In this document: positions 1 to 8,090 of the stretch, piece by piece
Numbering within the stretch: position 1 is the first letter of the stretch
Layout: each line of letters begins with the position of its first letter
Assembly: GCF_002117935.1 (NCBI RefSeq)
Contig: NZ_BDJE01000008.1
Location: 1 to 64,000 of the forward strand
Direction: 5' to 3'
Source of the DNA: Nocardioides sp. PD653-B2
GTDB lineage: Bacteria; Actinomycetota; Actinomycetes; Propionibacteriales; Nocardioidaceae
Length of the DNA stretch: 64,000 bases
Notes under the pieces: model-generated
Databases searched by the model: none
The model's input: only the letters and a program-made list of their open reading frames with translations
Told to the model about the DNA's origin: nothing
Program-made: the position numbers and the translations under genes

Positions 1-118
1 AACCACCGGTGGGCCGGGGGTGTCGCGACAGGCGCTAGCGCGCCTTCCTCAACCACCGGTGGCTGCGGGGGTCTCGACACGGCCGCAGGGCGACCTGGTC
101 GATCAACGGCGGGTGGCC
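1..118. repeat. Tandem copies of a dispersed intergenic repeat
   Basis: The palindromic 12-mer AACCACCGGTGG occurs at 1-12 and again at 51-62. Each copy is followed by a G-run and a GTGTCGCGACA or GTCTCGACAC core, so two head-to-tail units of roughly 50 bp can be read. The stretch from 69 to about 103 closely matches the reverse complement of 24770-24805, inside the 3' end of the siroheme synthase gene, so this is a dispersed family. No coding frame was recognised here. The copy at base 1 may be cut by the window edge. Confidence 0.6.
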
Positions 119-125
119 ACCCGGG

Positions 126-482
126 TCAGCCCCGGCGCAGGCCCGACAGCCCGGAGCCGACGGCACCGGCGGCGGGGCCGATGAGGGTGAAGGCGGTCTT
201 CTTCGAGATCGTGCCGTCCTTCATCGCCAGGTAGCCGGTCGCGGCGTCACCCGCGTCGACCGCGATGCCGACCAGCGCGAGGTTGCGGCGGGTCTTGCCC
301 CGGACCAGCAGGGTGACCAGCCCGAGGGCGATCTCGCGGATGCCGAAGAGCCGGGTGACGTAGGACAGCTGCGGGTTGGCCGCGGCGTCGAGCTGGAAGG
401 CCTTCGCGGCGAGGTCGGGGTTCGCGACGGCGAGGGTGCCGACCGCGATCCGGCCGAGGGAGAGTCCGATCACAGGGTTCAT
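126..482 (-). CDS. Small membrane protein, DUF4267-like
   Basis: A 118-residue protein with hydrophobic stretches near residues 5-22, 45-62, 70-85 and 95-112, so probably four membrane segments. The pattern of an N-terminal NPVIGLSLGR helix, then RLFGIREIALG and a final glycine-rich helix resembles small actinobacterial DUF4267-type proteins. That assignment is from memory and the function is unknown. The ATG at 482 is preferred over the GTG at 491 because a TAACGT hexamer (490-495) lies 7 nt upstream, the spacing of a leaderless start. It is transcribed away from the nitroreductase gene. Confidence 0.6.
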   Translation of the reverse strand: MNPVIGLSLGRIAVGTLAVANPDLAAKAFQLDAAANPQLSYVTRLFGIREIALGLVTLLVRGKTRRNLALVGIAVDAGDAATGYLAMKDGTISKKTAFTLIGPAAGAVGSGLSGLRRG

Positions 483-534
483 GGCGAGCACGTTAGCGGT
501 GCGCTGCTCACCTGTTCCGTGACAGGCTCGACGT

Positions 535-1194
535 ATGGACCTCTACGACGTGATGCGCACGACCCCGGCGGTCCGGGAGTTCACCGACGACCCGTTGCCC
601 GACGAGACCCTGCGCCGGATCCTCGACAACGCGCGGTTCGCGCCGAGCGGCGGCAACCGCCAGGGGACGCACGTGATCGTCGTGACCGACCAGGGCACCC
701 GGGAGTCGCTCGTCGAGCTGTACGGCCCCACCGTGCGCCGCTACGTCGCCCAGGCCAAGGCGGGCCAGAGCCCGTGGAACAGCCTCGAGCCGCCGATCCC
801 CACGCCGGAGGAGATCGCGGCGACCGACGTGCCCGAGAGCTTCACCGAGCCCGTGCTCACCGCGCCGGTCGTGCTCGTCGTGTGCCTCGACCTCGGCGTC
901 GTCGCCTCGACGGACCAGGACCTCGACCGGGTCGGCGTGATCAGCGGCGCCTCGGTCTACCCCCTGGCGTGGAACATCCTGCTCGCGGCGCGCAACGAGG
1001 GCTTCGGCGGCACCATCACGACGATGATGGCCCCGGCCGAGCCGGCCGTGCGCGGACTGTTGGGGATCCCGGATCAGTACGCCGTCGCAGCGGTGATCCC
1101 GCTCGGCAAGCCGGTCAAGGTGCTCACGAAGCTGCGCCGCAACCCGGTCGAGGAGTTCGTGACCCGGGAGAGGTTCGACGGCCCGCCGTTCTGA
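535..1194 (+). CDS. Nitroreductase family FMN-dependent oxidoreductase
   Basis: The 219-residue product has the nitroreductase N-terminal signature: an Arg in AVREF, then LRRILDNARFAPSGGNRQ around residues 27-45, which binds the FMN phosphate. The central GASVYPLAWNILLAARNEGFGG helix and the LGIPDQYAVAAVIPLGKP segment are typical of the family's dimer core. Such enzymes reduce nitro-, quinone- or enone-type substrates with NAD(P)H; the substrate cannot be read here. It ends 9 bp from the convergent hydrolase gene with no hairpin between them. The ATG at 535 follows a weak CAGGCT hexamer by 6 nt. Confidence 0.85.
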   Translation: MDLYDVMRTTPAVREFTDDPLPDETLRRILDNARFAPSGGNRQGTHVIVVTDQGTRESLVELYGPTVRRYVAQAKAGQSPWNSLEPPIPTPEEIAATDVPESFTEPVLTAPVVLVVCLDLGVVASTDQDLDRVGVISGASVYPLAWNILLAARNEGFGGTITTMMAPAEPAVRGLLGIPDQYAVAAVIPLGKPVKVLTKLRRNPVEEFVTRERFDGPPF

Positions 1195-1203
1195 CGGCCC
1201 GGC

Positions 1204-2166
1204 TCAGTCGACGTACGCCGACACCCAGCGGGCGATCTCGTCGTACGCCTGCGCCCGCGGCTCGGGCAGGGAGAGCACCACGTCGTGGCGCGCGCCGTGG
1301 ATCGCGACGTAGGTGACGTGCCGGCCCAGGGCGACCGCCCAGCGCCGGATCTGGGGCACCTCGAGCACGATGTCGTAGGCGTGCACGTCCTCGCCCATCT
1401 CCGTGGGCCACCGGGTGTCGCCCGAGGAGAGCACCAGGACCGGGCAGCCGACCTCGAGTCCGCGGTGCAGCTCGTGGTGGCCGAGACGGATCGCGCGCAG
1501 CCACCCGGCGTACACCGGCCACGACGCGATCGGCTTCCACTCCAGGTTGAAGTCCCACTCGCCGTCGTGCTCGGCGTGGAGGCCCCGGGTGTAGAAACCG
1601 TCGACCTTGCGCGGGATCTCGCGGCGCGGCCGGCGCGCGCCGACCCGCTTCAGGACCGTGGTGCCGACGGTGCGGACCAGGGCGCCGCCCTGCATGTCGA
1701 GCCAGGGGGAGTTGAGCACCATCCCGGCGAGGCCGGGCTGACGCTCGTTGGCCCAGAGCGACACGATCAGGCCGCCGGTCGAGTGGGCGCTCATCACGAC
1801 GTGGTCGTGGCCGTCCCGCTCCGTCACCCGGTGCCAGGCGGCGTCGAGGTCGGGGAAGTACTCGCGCAGGTCCGTGACGAAGTTGGGGGTCTGGTGGGGT
1901 CTCAGGGAGCGGCCGTACTTGCGCAGGTCGATCGCGTAGAAGTCGTAGCCGCGCTCGTTCCACCACTCGGCGTAGGCCGTCTGGAAGAAGTAGTCGGCGA
2001 ACCCGTGCACGTAGAGGACCGCGCGGGTGGTCGGCTCGGCCGCACGTCGTACGACGAGGGTCGCGACGACTGCGCCCTCGTCGTCGGGCGGCAGCCCGAT
2101 CGTCTCGGCGAGGTAGGGCTCGCCCAGGACGTCGGGGACGAGCTGGTCGAAGGCACCGATGCTCAT
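1204..2166 (-). CDS. Alpha/beta hydrolase, serine aminopeptidase/monoacylglycerol lipase type
   Basis: A 320-residue alpha/beta hydrolase. The oxyanion-hole motif HGF is near residue 54, the nucleophile elbow SAHSTGG places Ser near 129, and a C-terminal HGARHDVV supplies the catalytic His near 294. There is no signal peptide, so it acts in the cytoplasm. The fold subgroup (Hydrolase_4) includes monoacylglycerol lipases and lysophospholipases. The start codon overlaps the stop of the upstream glycerophosphodiesterase gene in an ATGA, so the two are translationally coupled. That makes a lipid-degrading role plausible: deacylation of lysophospholipids feeding the next enzyme. The substrate is inference. 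Confidence 0.8.
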   Translation of the reverse strand: MSIGAFDQLVPDVLGEPYLAETIGLPPDDEGAVVATLVVRRAAEPTTRAVLYVHGFADYFFQTAYAEWWNERGYDFYAIDLRKYGRSLRPHQTPNFVTDLREYFPDLDAAWHRVTERDGHDHVVMSAHSTGGLIVSLWANERQPGLAGMVLNSPWLDMQGGALVRTVGTTVLKRVGARRPRREIPRKVDGFYTRGLHAEHDGEWDFNLEWKPIASWPVYAGWLRAIRLGHHELHRGLEVGCPVLVLSSGDTRWPTEMGEDVHAYDIVLEVPQIRRWAVALGRHVTYVAIHGARHDVVLSLPEPRAQAYDEIARWVSAYVD

Positions 2167-2933
2167 GGGACAAGTCTTTCAGCACGGACCCGGAGCGCGA
2201 GCTCCGGCTCGTTCGTGGTCACCAGCCAGGCCCGGCCCGGCCGGAGCCAGTGCCGCAGCGAGTCCTCGGTGTTCACCGTCCACACGAGCAGCGGCAACCG
2301 CCGCCGGCGCGCGAACCGCGCCACGCCCATCCGTGCCAACCAGTGGTGCGCGACCACGACGTTGGCGCGGGACTGGCGGTAGCGCACGTGCGGCCACACC
2401 TCCGAGGCCCGCACCTTGATCTGCCGCCACACCGGGAAGCCGGTGACGCCGCGACCGAGCGACAGGCCCACGAGGAGGTCGTGCCCGAGCACGTCGGCCC
2501 AGTCGCGGACCGCCTTGACCGAGCGGTCGTCGAGGGTGGTCACCACCAGGTTCGACGAGCCGAGCCGCTGCACCGCGCGAGCCGCAGCCGCGACCTCGTA
2601 CGTCGTGCTGGTGAGCTCGTAGGCAGCGTCGGGGGAGACGAACTTGAGGTCGAGGTGCGCCCGCTTGCCGGTGCCGGCGAGGAGGCCGAGCAGCTCGTCG
2701 TAGAGCAGCACGTCGGGAACGACTGCGAAGAGCTGGTCCAGGGTCAGGTCGGCGAGCGGTACGTCGGTCCCGTCGATGTCGACGACGGCGTTGTGGAACA
2801 GCACGAAGGTGCCGTCCCCGCACCGCTGCACGTCGAACTCCACGAAGTCGACGTCGAGCGCGAGCGCGCGTTCGACGTCGGCCCGCGTCAGGCAGCGGTG
2901 CGCGCTGACCAGGACGCGCTCGTGTCGGTTCAT
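2163..2933 (-). CDS. Glycerophosphodiester phosphodiesterase
   Basis: The 256-residue protein carries the GDPD catalytic pattern: His-Arg in SAHRCL at the N terminus, then VEFDVQRCGDG (metal-binding Glu and Asp) and the LFHN His. These enzymes split glycerophosphodiesters such as glycerophosphoethanolamine into glycerol-3-phosphate and the free alcohol. No signal peptide was seen, so the enzyme is probably cytoplasmic. The ATG at 2933 is chosen because it overlaps the TGA of the amidotransferase gene in an ATGA; the longer GTG-type start at 3011 would overlap that gene deeply. It is coupled at both ends, so it belongs to the amine operon. Confidence 0.85.
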   Translation of the reverse strand: MNRHERVLVSAHRCLTRADVERALALDVDFVEFDVQRCGDGTFVLFHNAVVDIDGTDVPLADLTLDQLFAVVPDVLLYDELLGLLAGTGKRAHLDLKFVSPDAAYELTSTTYEVAAAARAVQRLGSSNLVVTTLDDRSVKAVRDWADVLGHDLLVGLSLGRGVTGFPVWRQIKVRASEVWPHVRYRQSRANVVVAHHWLARMGVARFARRRRLPLLVWTVNTEDSLRHWLRPGRAWLVTTNEPELALRVRAERLVP

Positions 2934-3643
2934 CGAGTCCCAGCGTAGGCGGCGGCAGCCCGGACCAGGCCGGCCAGCAGGCCGACGTCGGCTGCCGTCT
3001 CGGGGTGCCACTGGACGCCGACGCTGAACCGGTCGCCCGGCGCCTCCATCGCCTCGAGCGTGCCGTCGGCGGCGTGCGCCGCCGCGACGTAGCCGGGGTG
3101 GTCGCGCACCGACTGGTGGTGGTGGCAGTTGACGCTCAGCCGGTCGCCGACCAGCCCCGCGACCCGGGTGCCGGTCGTGGTGGTGACCTCGACGGCGCCG
3201 AACTCGTCACCGCCCGGGCTGTGCTGCTCGTGGGCGACCAGGTCGGGCAGGTGCTGGTCGAGGCTGCCGCCGGCGTGCACGGCCATCACCTGCATGCCGC
3301 GGCACACGCCCAGCACCGGCAGGCCGACCGCTTCGGCGGCGTCGAGCAGCGCCGACTCCCAGGCGTCCCGGTCGGGCCGCCACGCGGCCGTCCGGGGGTG
3401 CGGGGCTGCGCCGTACCGGCCCGGGTCGACGTCGGCGCCGCCGCTGATGACGAGCCCGTCGAGCCGGGCGACCACCGCATCGGCCGCGCCGGACTGGCCG
3501 ACCGGCGCGAGCAGCACCGGCACGCCGCCGGTGGCCTCGACGGCGTCGGCGTACTGCGCGGGCAGCAGGTCGGCGCGCTGGTGCCACACGCCCCACGCCG
3601 CGTCCTCGCGGTAGGTGGTCAGGCCGATCAGCGGTGCGGCCAC
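2930..3643 (-). CDS. Gamma-glutamyl hydrolase, class I glutamine amidotransferase (peptidase C26), PuuD-like
   Basis: A 237-residue C26 hydrolase. The nucleophile Cys114 lies in GVCRGMQ, and the His-Glu pair in GVQWHPE. The early SGGADVDP motif is characteristic of PuuD-type gamma-glutamyl-GABA hydrolases. It should cleave a gamma-glutamyl amide, releasing glutamate plus the oxidised amine. It starts with GTG one nucleotide after the SDR stop codon and overlaps the GDPD gene by ATGA. Together with the upstream glutamine synthetase-like and aldehyde dehydrogenase genes it completes a gamma-glutamylation pathway. The actual product (glycine, GABA or other) depends on the amine. Confidence 0.85.
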   Translation of the reverse strand: MAAPLIGLTTYREDAAWGVWHQRADLLPAQYADAVEATGGVPVLLAPVGQSGAADAVVARLDGLVISGGADVDPGRYGAAPHPRTAAWRPDRDAWESALLDAAEAVGLPVLGVCRGMQVMAVHAGGSLDQHLPDLVAHEQHSPGGDEFGAVEVTTTTGTRVAGLVGDRLSVNCHHHQSVRDHPGYVAAAHAADGTLEAMEAPGDRFSVGVQWHPETAADVGLLAGLVRAAAAYAGTR

Positions 3644-3644
3644 G

Positions 3645-4424
3645 TCAGAGGGGCGTGACGTAGGCGCCGGAGATGCCGCCGTCGACGAGGAACGTGCTCG
3701 CGGTCATGAACGACGAGTCGTCGGAGGCCAGGAACAGCACGGCCGCGGCCATCTCCTCGGGCTCGCCGAAGCGGCCCATCGGCACGTGCACGAGCCGGCG
3801 CGCGGCCCGCTCGGCGTCCTTGGCGAAGAGCTCCTGGAGGAGGGGCGTGTTGACCGGCCCGGGGCAGAGCGCGTTGACGCGCACCCCCTGACGGGCGAAC
3901 TGCACGCCGAGCTCGCGGGTCATCGAGAGCACCCCGCCCTTCGAGGCGGAGTAGGAGATCTGCGACGTCGCCGCGCCCATCACCGCGACGAACGAGGCGG
4001 TGTTGATGATCGAGCCCTTGCCCTGCTCGATCATGTAGGGGAGGGCGGCCTTGCAGCACAGGTAGACGCTGGTCAGGTTGACCTCCTGCACCCGGCGCCA
4101 GGCGTCGAGCTCGGTGTCGAGGATCGAGTCGTCGTCGGGCGGGCTGATGCCGGCGTTGTTGAACGCGATGTCGACCGACCCGTAGGTGTCCTTCGCGGTC
4201 TTGAAGAGCGCGTCGACCTCCTCCTTGCTGGTGACGTCGACATGCACGTACGTCGCGATGTCGGCGCCGCCGAGCTGCCCGACCAGCTCGTGCCCGCGCT
4301 GGTCGTCGATGTCGCCGATGACGACCTTCGCGCCCTCCTCGACGAAGCGCTGGACCGTCGCCAGGCCGATGCCCGAGCAGCCGCCGGTGACGACCGCGAC
4401 CCGGTCCTGAATCCTGCCTGCCAT
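3645..4424 (-). CDS. Short-chain dehydrogenase/reductase (FabG-like)
   Basis: A 259-residue classical SDR: nucleotide-binding TGGCSGIG (residues 14-21), structural NNAG, catalytic Tyr and Lys in YSASKGG, and the NALCPGPVNTPL substrate-loop motif. The ATG at 4424 has a good Shine-Dalgarno (GGAGAG, 7 nt away); the much longer open frame upstream is a shadow of the aldehyde dehydrogenase gene. It is annotated by similarity as a 3-oxoacyl-ACP reductase type. Lying between an aldehyde dehydrogenase and a gamma-glutamyl hydrolase, it more likely oxidises an alcohol group of a gamma-glutamylated amino-alcohol to the aldehyde (inference). Confidence 0.85.
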   Translation of the reverse strand: MAGRIQDRVAVVTGGCSGIGLATVQRFVEEGAKVVIGDIDDQRGHELVGQLGGADIATYVHVDVTSKEEVDALFKTAKDTYGSVDIAFNNAGISPPDDDSILDTELDAWRRVQEVNLTSVYLCCKAALPYMIEQGKGSIINTASFVAVMGAATSQISYSASKGGVLSMTRELGVQFARQGVRVNALCPGPVNTPLLQELFAKDAERAARRLVHVPMGRFGEPEEMAAAVLFLASDDSSFMTASTFLVDGGISGAYVTPL

Positions 4425-4453
4425 TTCTCTCCGTTCGTTGGTCGTATCGAGAC

Positions 4454-5812
4454 CTAGTGGGCGATGAAGACGTTCTTCTCCTCGGTGAACGCCATGGGGG
4501 CGTCCGGACCGAGCTCTCGGCCGAGGCCGGACTGCTTGTAGCCGCCGAACGGGGTCCAGTAGCGCACCGCGGAGTGCGAGTTGACGCTGAGGTTGCCGCT
4601 CTCGACCGCGCGGGCCACCCGGAGGCCCCGGCCCAGGTCGTTGGTGTAGATCGATCCGGACAGGCCGTACTCCGTGTCGTTGGCGAGGGCGATCACGTGC
4701 TCCTCGTCGTCGAAGGGCATCACCGCGACCACCGGCCCGAAGACCTCCTCGCGCCAGATCCGGGCCTCGGCGTCCTCGGTGGTGACCACGCTGGGGGGCA
4801 CCCAGAAGCCGTCGCCGCCGGGTGTCGAGCCGGCGAAGGCCACGTCGACCTCGTGGAGGAAGCCGGTGACGGTCTCCTTCTGGCGCGCCGAGATCAGCGG
4901 GCCCATCTCGCTCGACTCGTCGGTCGGGTCGAGGACCCGCATGCCGGTGACGGCGGGCTCGAGCTTGCTGAGGAACTCGTCGTACGCCGAGCGCTCCACC
5001 AGGATCCGCGAGCGGGCGCAGCAGTCCTGACCGGCGTTGTCGAAGACGGCGTACGGCGCCGTCGCCGCCGCCGCGTCGATGTCCGCGTCGGCGAAGACGA
5101 TGTTGGAGCTCTTGCCACCCAGCTCGAGGGTGAGCCGCTTCACCTGGTCGGCGCAGCCGGCCATGATCTTCTTGCCCACCGCGGTCGAGCCGGTGAAGAC
5201 GATCTTGCGCACGAGCGGGTGGGTCACGAACCGCTCGCCCACCACGGAGCCCTGGCCCGGGATGACGGTGAGCACGTGCTCGGGCAGCCCGGCCTCGAGG
5301 GCGAGCTCGCCCAGGCGGATCGCGGTGAGCGGGGTGAGCTCCGCAGGCTTGAGCACGACCGTGTTGCCGGCCGCCAGCGCGGGCGCGAAGCCCCAGCCCG
5401 CGATCGGCATCGGGAAGTTCCACGGCACGATGATGCCGACGACGCCGAGCGGCTCGCGGAACGTGATGTCGACCCCGCCGGGCACCGGGATCTGGCGTCC
5501 GAAGAGCCGCTCGGGGGCCGCCGAGTAGTAGTTGAGGCAGTCGCGGACGTTGCCTGCCTCCCAGCGGGCGTTGCCCCACGTGTGGCCCGCGTTGCGGACC
5601 TCCAGCTCGGCGAGCTCCTCGATGTGGTCGTCGACCACCGACGCGAAGCGGCGCAGGAGCGCCGCCCGGTCACCGGGGGCGACCCGCCGCCACGAGCCGA
5701 AGGCCTCCTGGGCGCGCTCGATGGCGACGTCGGTCTCGGCGACCGAGGCGAGGTGCACGTCGGTGACCGGGCGGGCGGTCGCCGGGTTGATGACGGTGTA
5801 GGTGTCGGACAT
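4454..5812 (-). CDS. Aldehyde dehydrogenase (NAD-dependent, PuuC/betaine-aldehyde type)
   Basis: A 452-residue aldehyde dehydrogenase, slightly short for the family. The PWNFP cofactor motif, the general base Glu in LELGGKSSN and the nucleophile in FDNAGQDCCARSR are all present, as are the C-terminal EEVFGPV and PFGGYKQSG blocks. It oxidises an aldehyde to the acid with NAD(P). Its ATG shares one base with the stop of the glutamine synthetase-like gene (TGATG), so the two are translationally coupled. In PuuC-like systems it converts a gamma-glutamyl aminoaldehyde to the acid; that role is inferred from context. Confidence 0.9.
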   Translation of the reverse strand: MSDTYTVINPATARPVTDVHLASVAETDVAIERAQEAFGSWRRVAPGDRAALLRRFASVVDDHIEELAELEVRNAGHTWGNARWEAGNVRDCLNYYSAAPERLFGRQIPVPGGVDITFREPLGVVGIIVPWNFPMPIAGWGFAPALAAGNTVVLKPAELTPLTAIRLGELALEAGLPEHVLTVIPGQGSVVGERFVTHPLVRKIVFTGSTAVGKKIMAGCADQVKRLTLELGGKSSNIVFADADIDAAAATAPYAVFDNAGQDCCARSRILVERSAYDEFLSKLEPAVTGMRVLDPTDESSEMGPLISARQKETVTGFLHEVDVAFAGSTPGGDGFWVPPSVVTTEDAEARIWREEVFGPVVAVMPFDDEEHVIALANDTEYGLSGSIYTNDLGRGLRVARAVESGNLSVNSHSAVRYWTPFGGYKQSGLGRELGPDAPMAFTEEKNVFIAH

Positions 5813-7191
5813 CAGAGCCTTTCGAAGCCGCGGCGCAGCTCCCAGTCGGTGACGGCGGCGTTGTAGGACGCCAGTTCCACGTCGGCCATGTTGACGTAGT
5901 GGTCGACGACCTCGTCGCCCAGGGCGGCCCGGGCGATCGCGGACGAGGCGAAGATCTCGCGGGCCGCCGGCATCGTCGACGGCACCTTCGGTCGCCCCGA
6001 GCTGTAGGCGTTGCCGACCAGCGGCTCCTCGAGCTCGAGCTCGTTCTCGATGCCGTGCATCCCGCCGGCGACCATCGCGGCCAGGGCGAGGTAGGGGTTC
6101 ACGTCGCCACCGGGGACCCGGTTCTCCATCCGGGCACCGGCGCCGCGGCCGACCAGGCGGAGGGCGCAGGTGCGGTTGTCCAGGCCCCAGGCGATCGTGT
6201 TGGGCGCGAACGACCCGTCCGCGAAGCGCTTGTAGGAGTTGATGTTCGGCGCGTAGAGCAGCGTGAAGTCCGCGATGGTCGCCAGCACGCCCGCGACGAA
6301 GCTGTCGTAGAGCGGCGTCCGCTCGCCCTTGTCCTCGTCCCAGAACACCAGCTCACCGTCCGTGCCGCGCAGCGACAGGTGGATGTGGCACGAGCTGCCC
6401 TCACGCTCGTCGTACTTGGCCATGAACGTGATCGCCTTGCCCTGCTGGGCGGCGATCTCCTTGGCGGCGGTCTTGTAGACCGCGTGGTTGTCGGCGGTCG
6501 TCATCGCCTCGGCGTACAGGAAGCCGATCTCGTGCTGGCCGAAGTTGCACTCACCCTTCGCGCCTTCGACGTCGAGCCCCGCGTCGTACATGTGGTTGCG
6601 GATCGACCGCAGCAGCGGCTCGACGCGGGTGGTGCCGAGGATCGAGTAGTCGACGTTGTACTGGTTGACCGGGGTGAGGTGCCGGTAGTTGTCGAGGTGG
6701 GCCTGCTCGTACGTCGTGTCGAAGGCGATGAACTCGAGCTCGGTGCCGGACAGCGCCGTCCAGCCGCGCTCGGCGACCCGGTCGAGCTGCTTCTGCAGGA
6801 TCGCCCGCGGTGACTGGACGACGGGGGAGTGGTCGGGCCAGACCAGGTCGCACTGCACCATCGCGGTCGCAGGCAGGTGGGTGAGCAGCCGGATCGTGCG
6901 CTCGTCGAGCACGAACTCCATGTCGCCGTAGCCCTTCTCCCACGAGGAGATGGCGTAGCCGTCGACGGTGTTCATGTCGACGTCGACCGCGAGCAGGTAG
7001 TTGCAGCCCTCGGTGCCGTGCCCGACGACGTGGTCGACGAAGTAGCGCCCGTGCAGGCGCTTGCCCTGCAGCCGGCCCTGCATGTCGGTGAAGGCGACCA
7101 CGACCGTGTCGACCTTCCCGACCTCGATCCGGTCGACCAGCTGCTTCATCGACAGATGCCTGTTGTTGCGGAGGTCCGTGTCCTGGGCCAT
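5812..7191 (-). CDS. Glutamine synthetase-like gamma-glutamylamide ligase (GlnA4/PuuA type)
   Basis: The 459-residue product has the glutamine synthetase fold: a beta-grasp N domain (TDMQGRLQGKR), the metal site SGTELEF, then GECNFGQHE, the ATP-site region SSCHIHLSL, NSYKRF, and the NRTCALRL and MENRVPGGDVNPYLA blocks. It lacks the NLYDLP adenylylation site of GlnA, and the family members of this type ligate glutamate to amines rather than ammonia. From memory it most resembles Streptomyces GlnA4 (gamma-glutamylethanolamide synthetase). It is the first gene of the arm, directly behind the GntR gene, with AGGAAG 3 nt before its ATG. Confidence 0.85.
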   Translation of the reverse strand: MAQDTDLRNNRHLSMKQLVDRIEVGKVDTVVVAFTDMQGRLQGKRLHGRYFVDHVVGHGTEGCNYLLAVDVDMNTVDGYAISSWEKGYGDMEFVLDERTIRLLTHLPATAMVQCDLVWPDHSPVVQSPRAILQKQLDRVAERGWTALSGTELEFIAFDTTYEQAHLDNYRHLTPVNQYNVDYSILGTTRVEPLLRSIRNHMYDAGLDVEGAKGECNFGQHEIGFLYAEAMTTADNHAVYKTAAKEIAAQQGKAITFMAKYDEREGSSCHIHLSLRGTDGELVFWDEDKGERTPLYDSFVAGVLATIADFTLLYAPNINSYKRFADGSFAPNTIAWGLDNRTCALRLVGRGAGARMENRVPGGDVNPYLALAAMVAGGMHGIENELELEEPLVGNAYSSGRPKVPSTMPAAREIFASSAIARAALGDEVVDHYVNMADVELASYNAAVTDWELRRGFERL

Positions 7192-7197
7192 GGCTTC

Positions 7198-7941
7198 CTA
7201 TCCCACCAGGCCGCGCAGCAGCGCGGCTGTGTCGTCGCAGTGTTCCTCCATCGCCCGGCGGGCGCGGTCCGCGTCCCCGGCCAGGATCGCCTTGACCACG
7301 ACCGCGTGCTGGCGGTCGGAGTGCGCGATGTTGGCCTGGAGCACGGGGATGGCGAGCAGCATCTCGTGCAGGGTCGCCTGCACCGAGGTGACGGCCTCGA
7401 TCAGCCGCGGTGAGTCGGCGAGCGAGGCGATCGTGAGATGCAGGCGCGAGTCGGCCTGGCGGTGCGCAGCCGGCTTGGGGGCGTCGATGACGGCGGCGTG
7501 CGCCTCCTCGAGCTGCGCACGACGCGCGTCGGACAGCTCGAGCGCGGCGGCGACGTAGGCCGCTCCGGGCTCGACGATCCGGCGGTACTCGAGCGCGTCC
7601 AGCCAGTCCCGGCGCCGCTCGGGCGACACCCGCGCCGCCGCCCGTGCCGACGGCGTCCTCGGCTTCAGCGTCACCACGGTGCCGCCGCCTCGGCCGCGGG
7701 TCGTCTCGACCAGTCCGGCCTCGCGCAGGGCGGCCATCGCCTCGCGCAGGGTGGCCCGCGAGACGCGGAGCATCACGGCGAGCTCGCGCTCCGGCGGCAA
7801 CGTCGTGCCGAGCGGGTAGACGCCGAGCCGGATCGCGGTCGCCAGCTGCTCGACGCAGGCCTCGAACGCGTGGTGCCCGCGCACCGGCCTGAGGACCGCC
7901 TCGGGGAGCTCCGAGAGGGAGTGCTCGTGCGACGCGGTCAT
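7198..7941 (-). CDS. GntR family regulator, FadR subfamily (FCD domain)
   Basis: A 247-residue regulator. The winged helix spans about residues 30-95 (LPPERELAVMLRVSRATLREAMAALREAG, written here as separate helices TLPPERE and VSRATLREAM). The FCD effector domain follows (residues 110-240), with the metal-binding acid and His positions in DSRLHLTIA, RQHAVVVKA and MEEHCDD. It stops 6 nt before the glutamine synthetase-like start and is divergent to the permease, so it probably controls both arms in response to the amine or a metabolite. The position matches EpuRI beside glnA4 in Streptomyces coelicolor, as I recall it. Confidence 0.85.
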   Translation of the reverse strand: MTASHEHSLSELPEAVLRPVRGHHAFEACVEQLATAIRLGVYPLGTTLPPERELAVMLRVSRATLREAMAALREAGLVETTRGRGGGTVVTLKPRTPSARAAARVSPERRRDWLDALEYRRIVEPGAAYVAAALELSDARRAQLEEAHAAVIDAPKPAAHRQADSRLHLTIASLADSPRLIEAVTSVQATLHEMLLAIPVLQANIAHSDRQHAVVVKAILAGDADRARRAMEEHCDDTAALLRGLVG

Positions 7942-8090
7942 GGGCTCAATCCTTGGGATCGACGCGGGGTGGTGTCAATGAGGTCAATGGTCTGAGTTCA
8001 TACCAATTTTACGATGGGCTATGGACACCCCGAACGGGGCGGGTCTAGCGTCCGGTTCACATTCGCACGATCACCCCCGGAAGGTGCCTG
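7942..8090. promoter_or_regulatory. Divergent control region between the GntR gene and the permease
   Basis: This gap holds both outward promoters. For the permease a TGGACA (8022-8027), an 18-nt spacer and TAGCGT (8046-8051) make a reasonable sigma-70-like promoter, followed by GGAAGG (8079-8084) as ribosome site. Two direct copies of GTCAATG (7974-7980 and 7983-7989) lie next to the GntR side and one contains a TTGACA on the minus strand, so they could be the GntR operator. The CATACCAATTTTACGAT stretch is clearly A+T-rich for this genome. Binding by the regulator is inference. Confidence 0.5.

Noticed and set aside
1..118. CRISPR array at the left end
   Set aside because: Only two imperfect units with no unique spacers of constant length, and the same sequence recurs inside cysG.
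1285..2382. A 365-codon plus-strand frame across the hydrolase and GDPD genes
   Set aside because: A Val/Asp/Arg-rich antisense shadow; the minus-strand genes have catalytic motifs and coupled start/stop overlaps.
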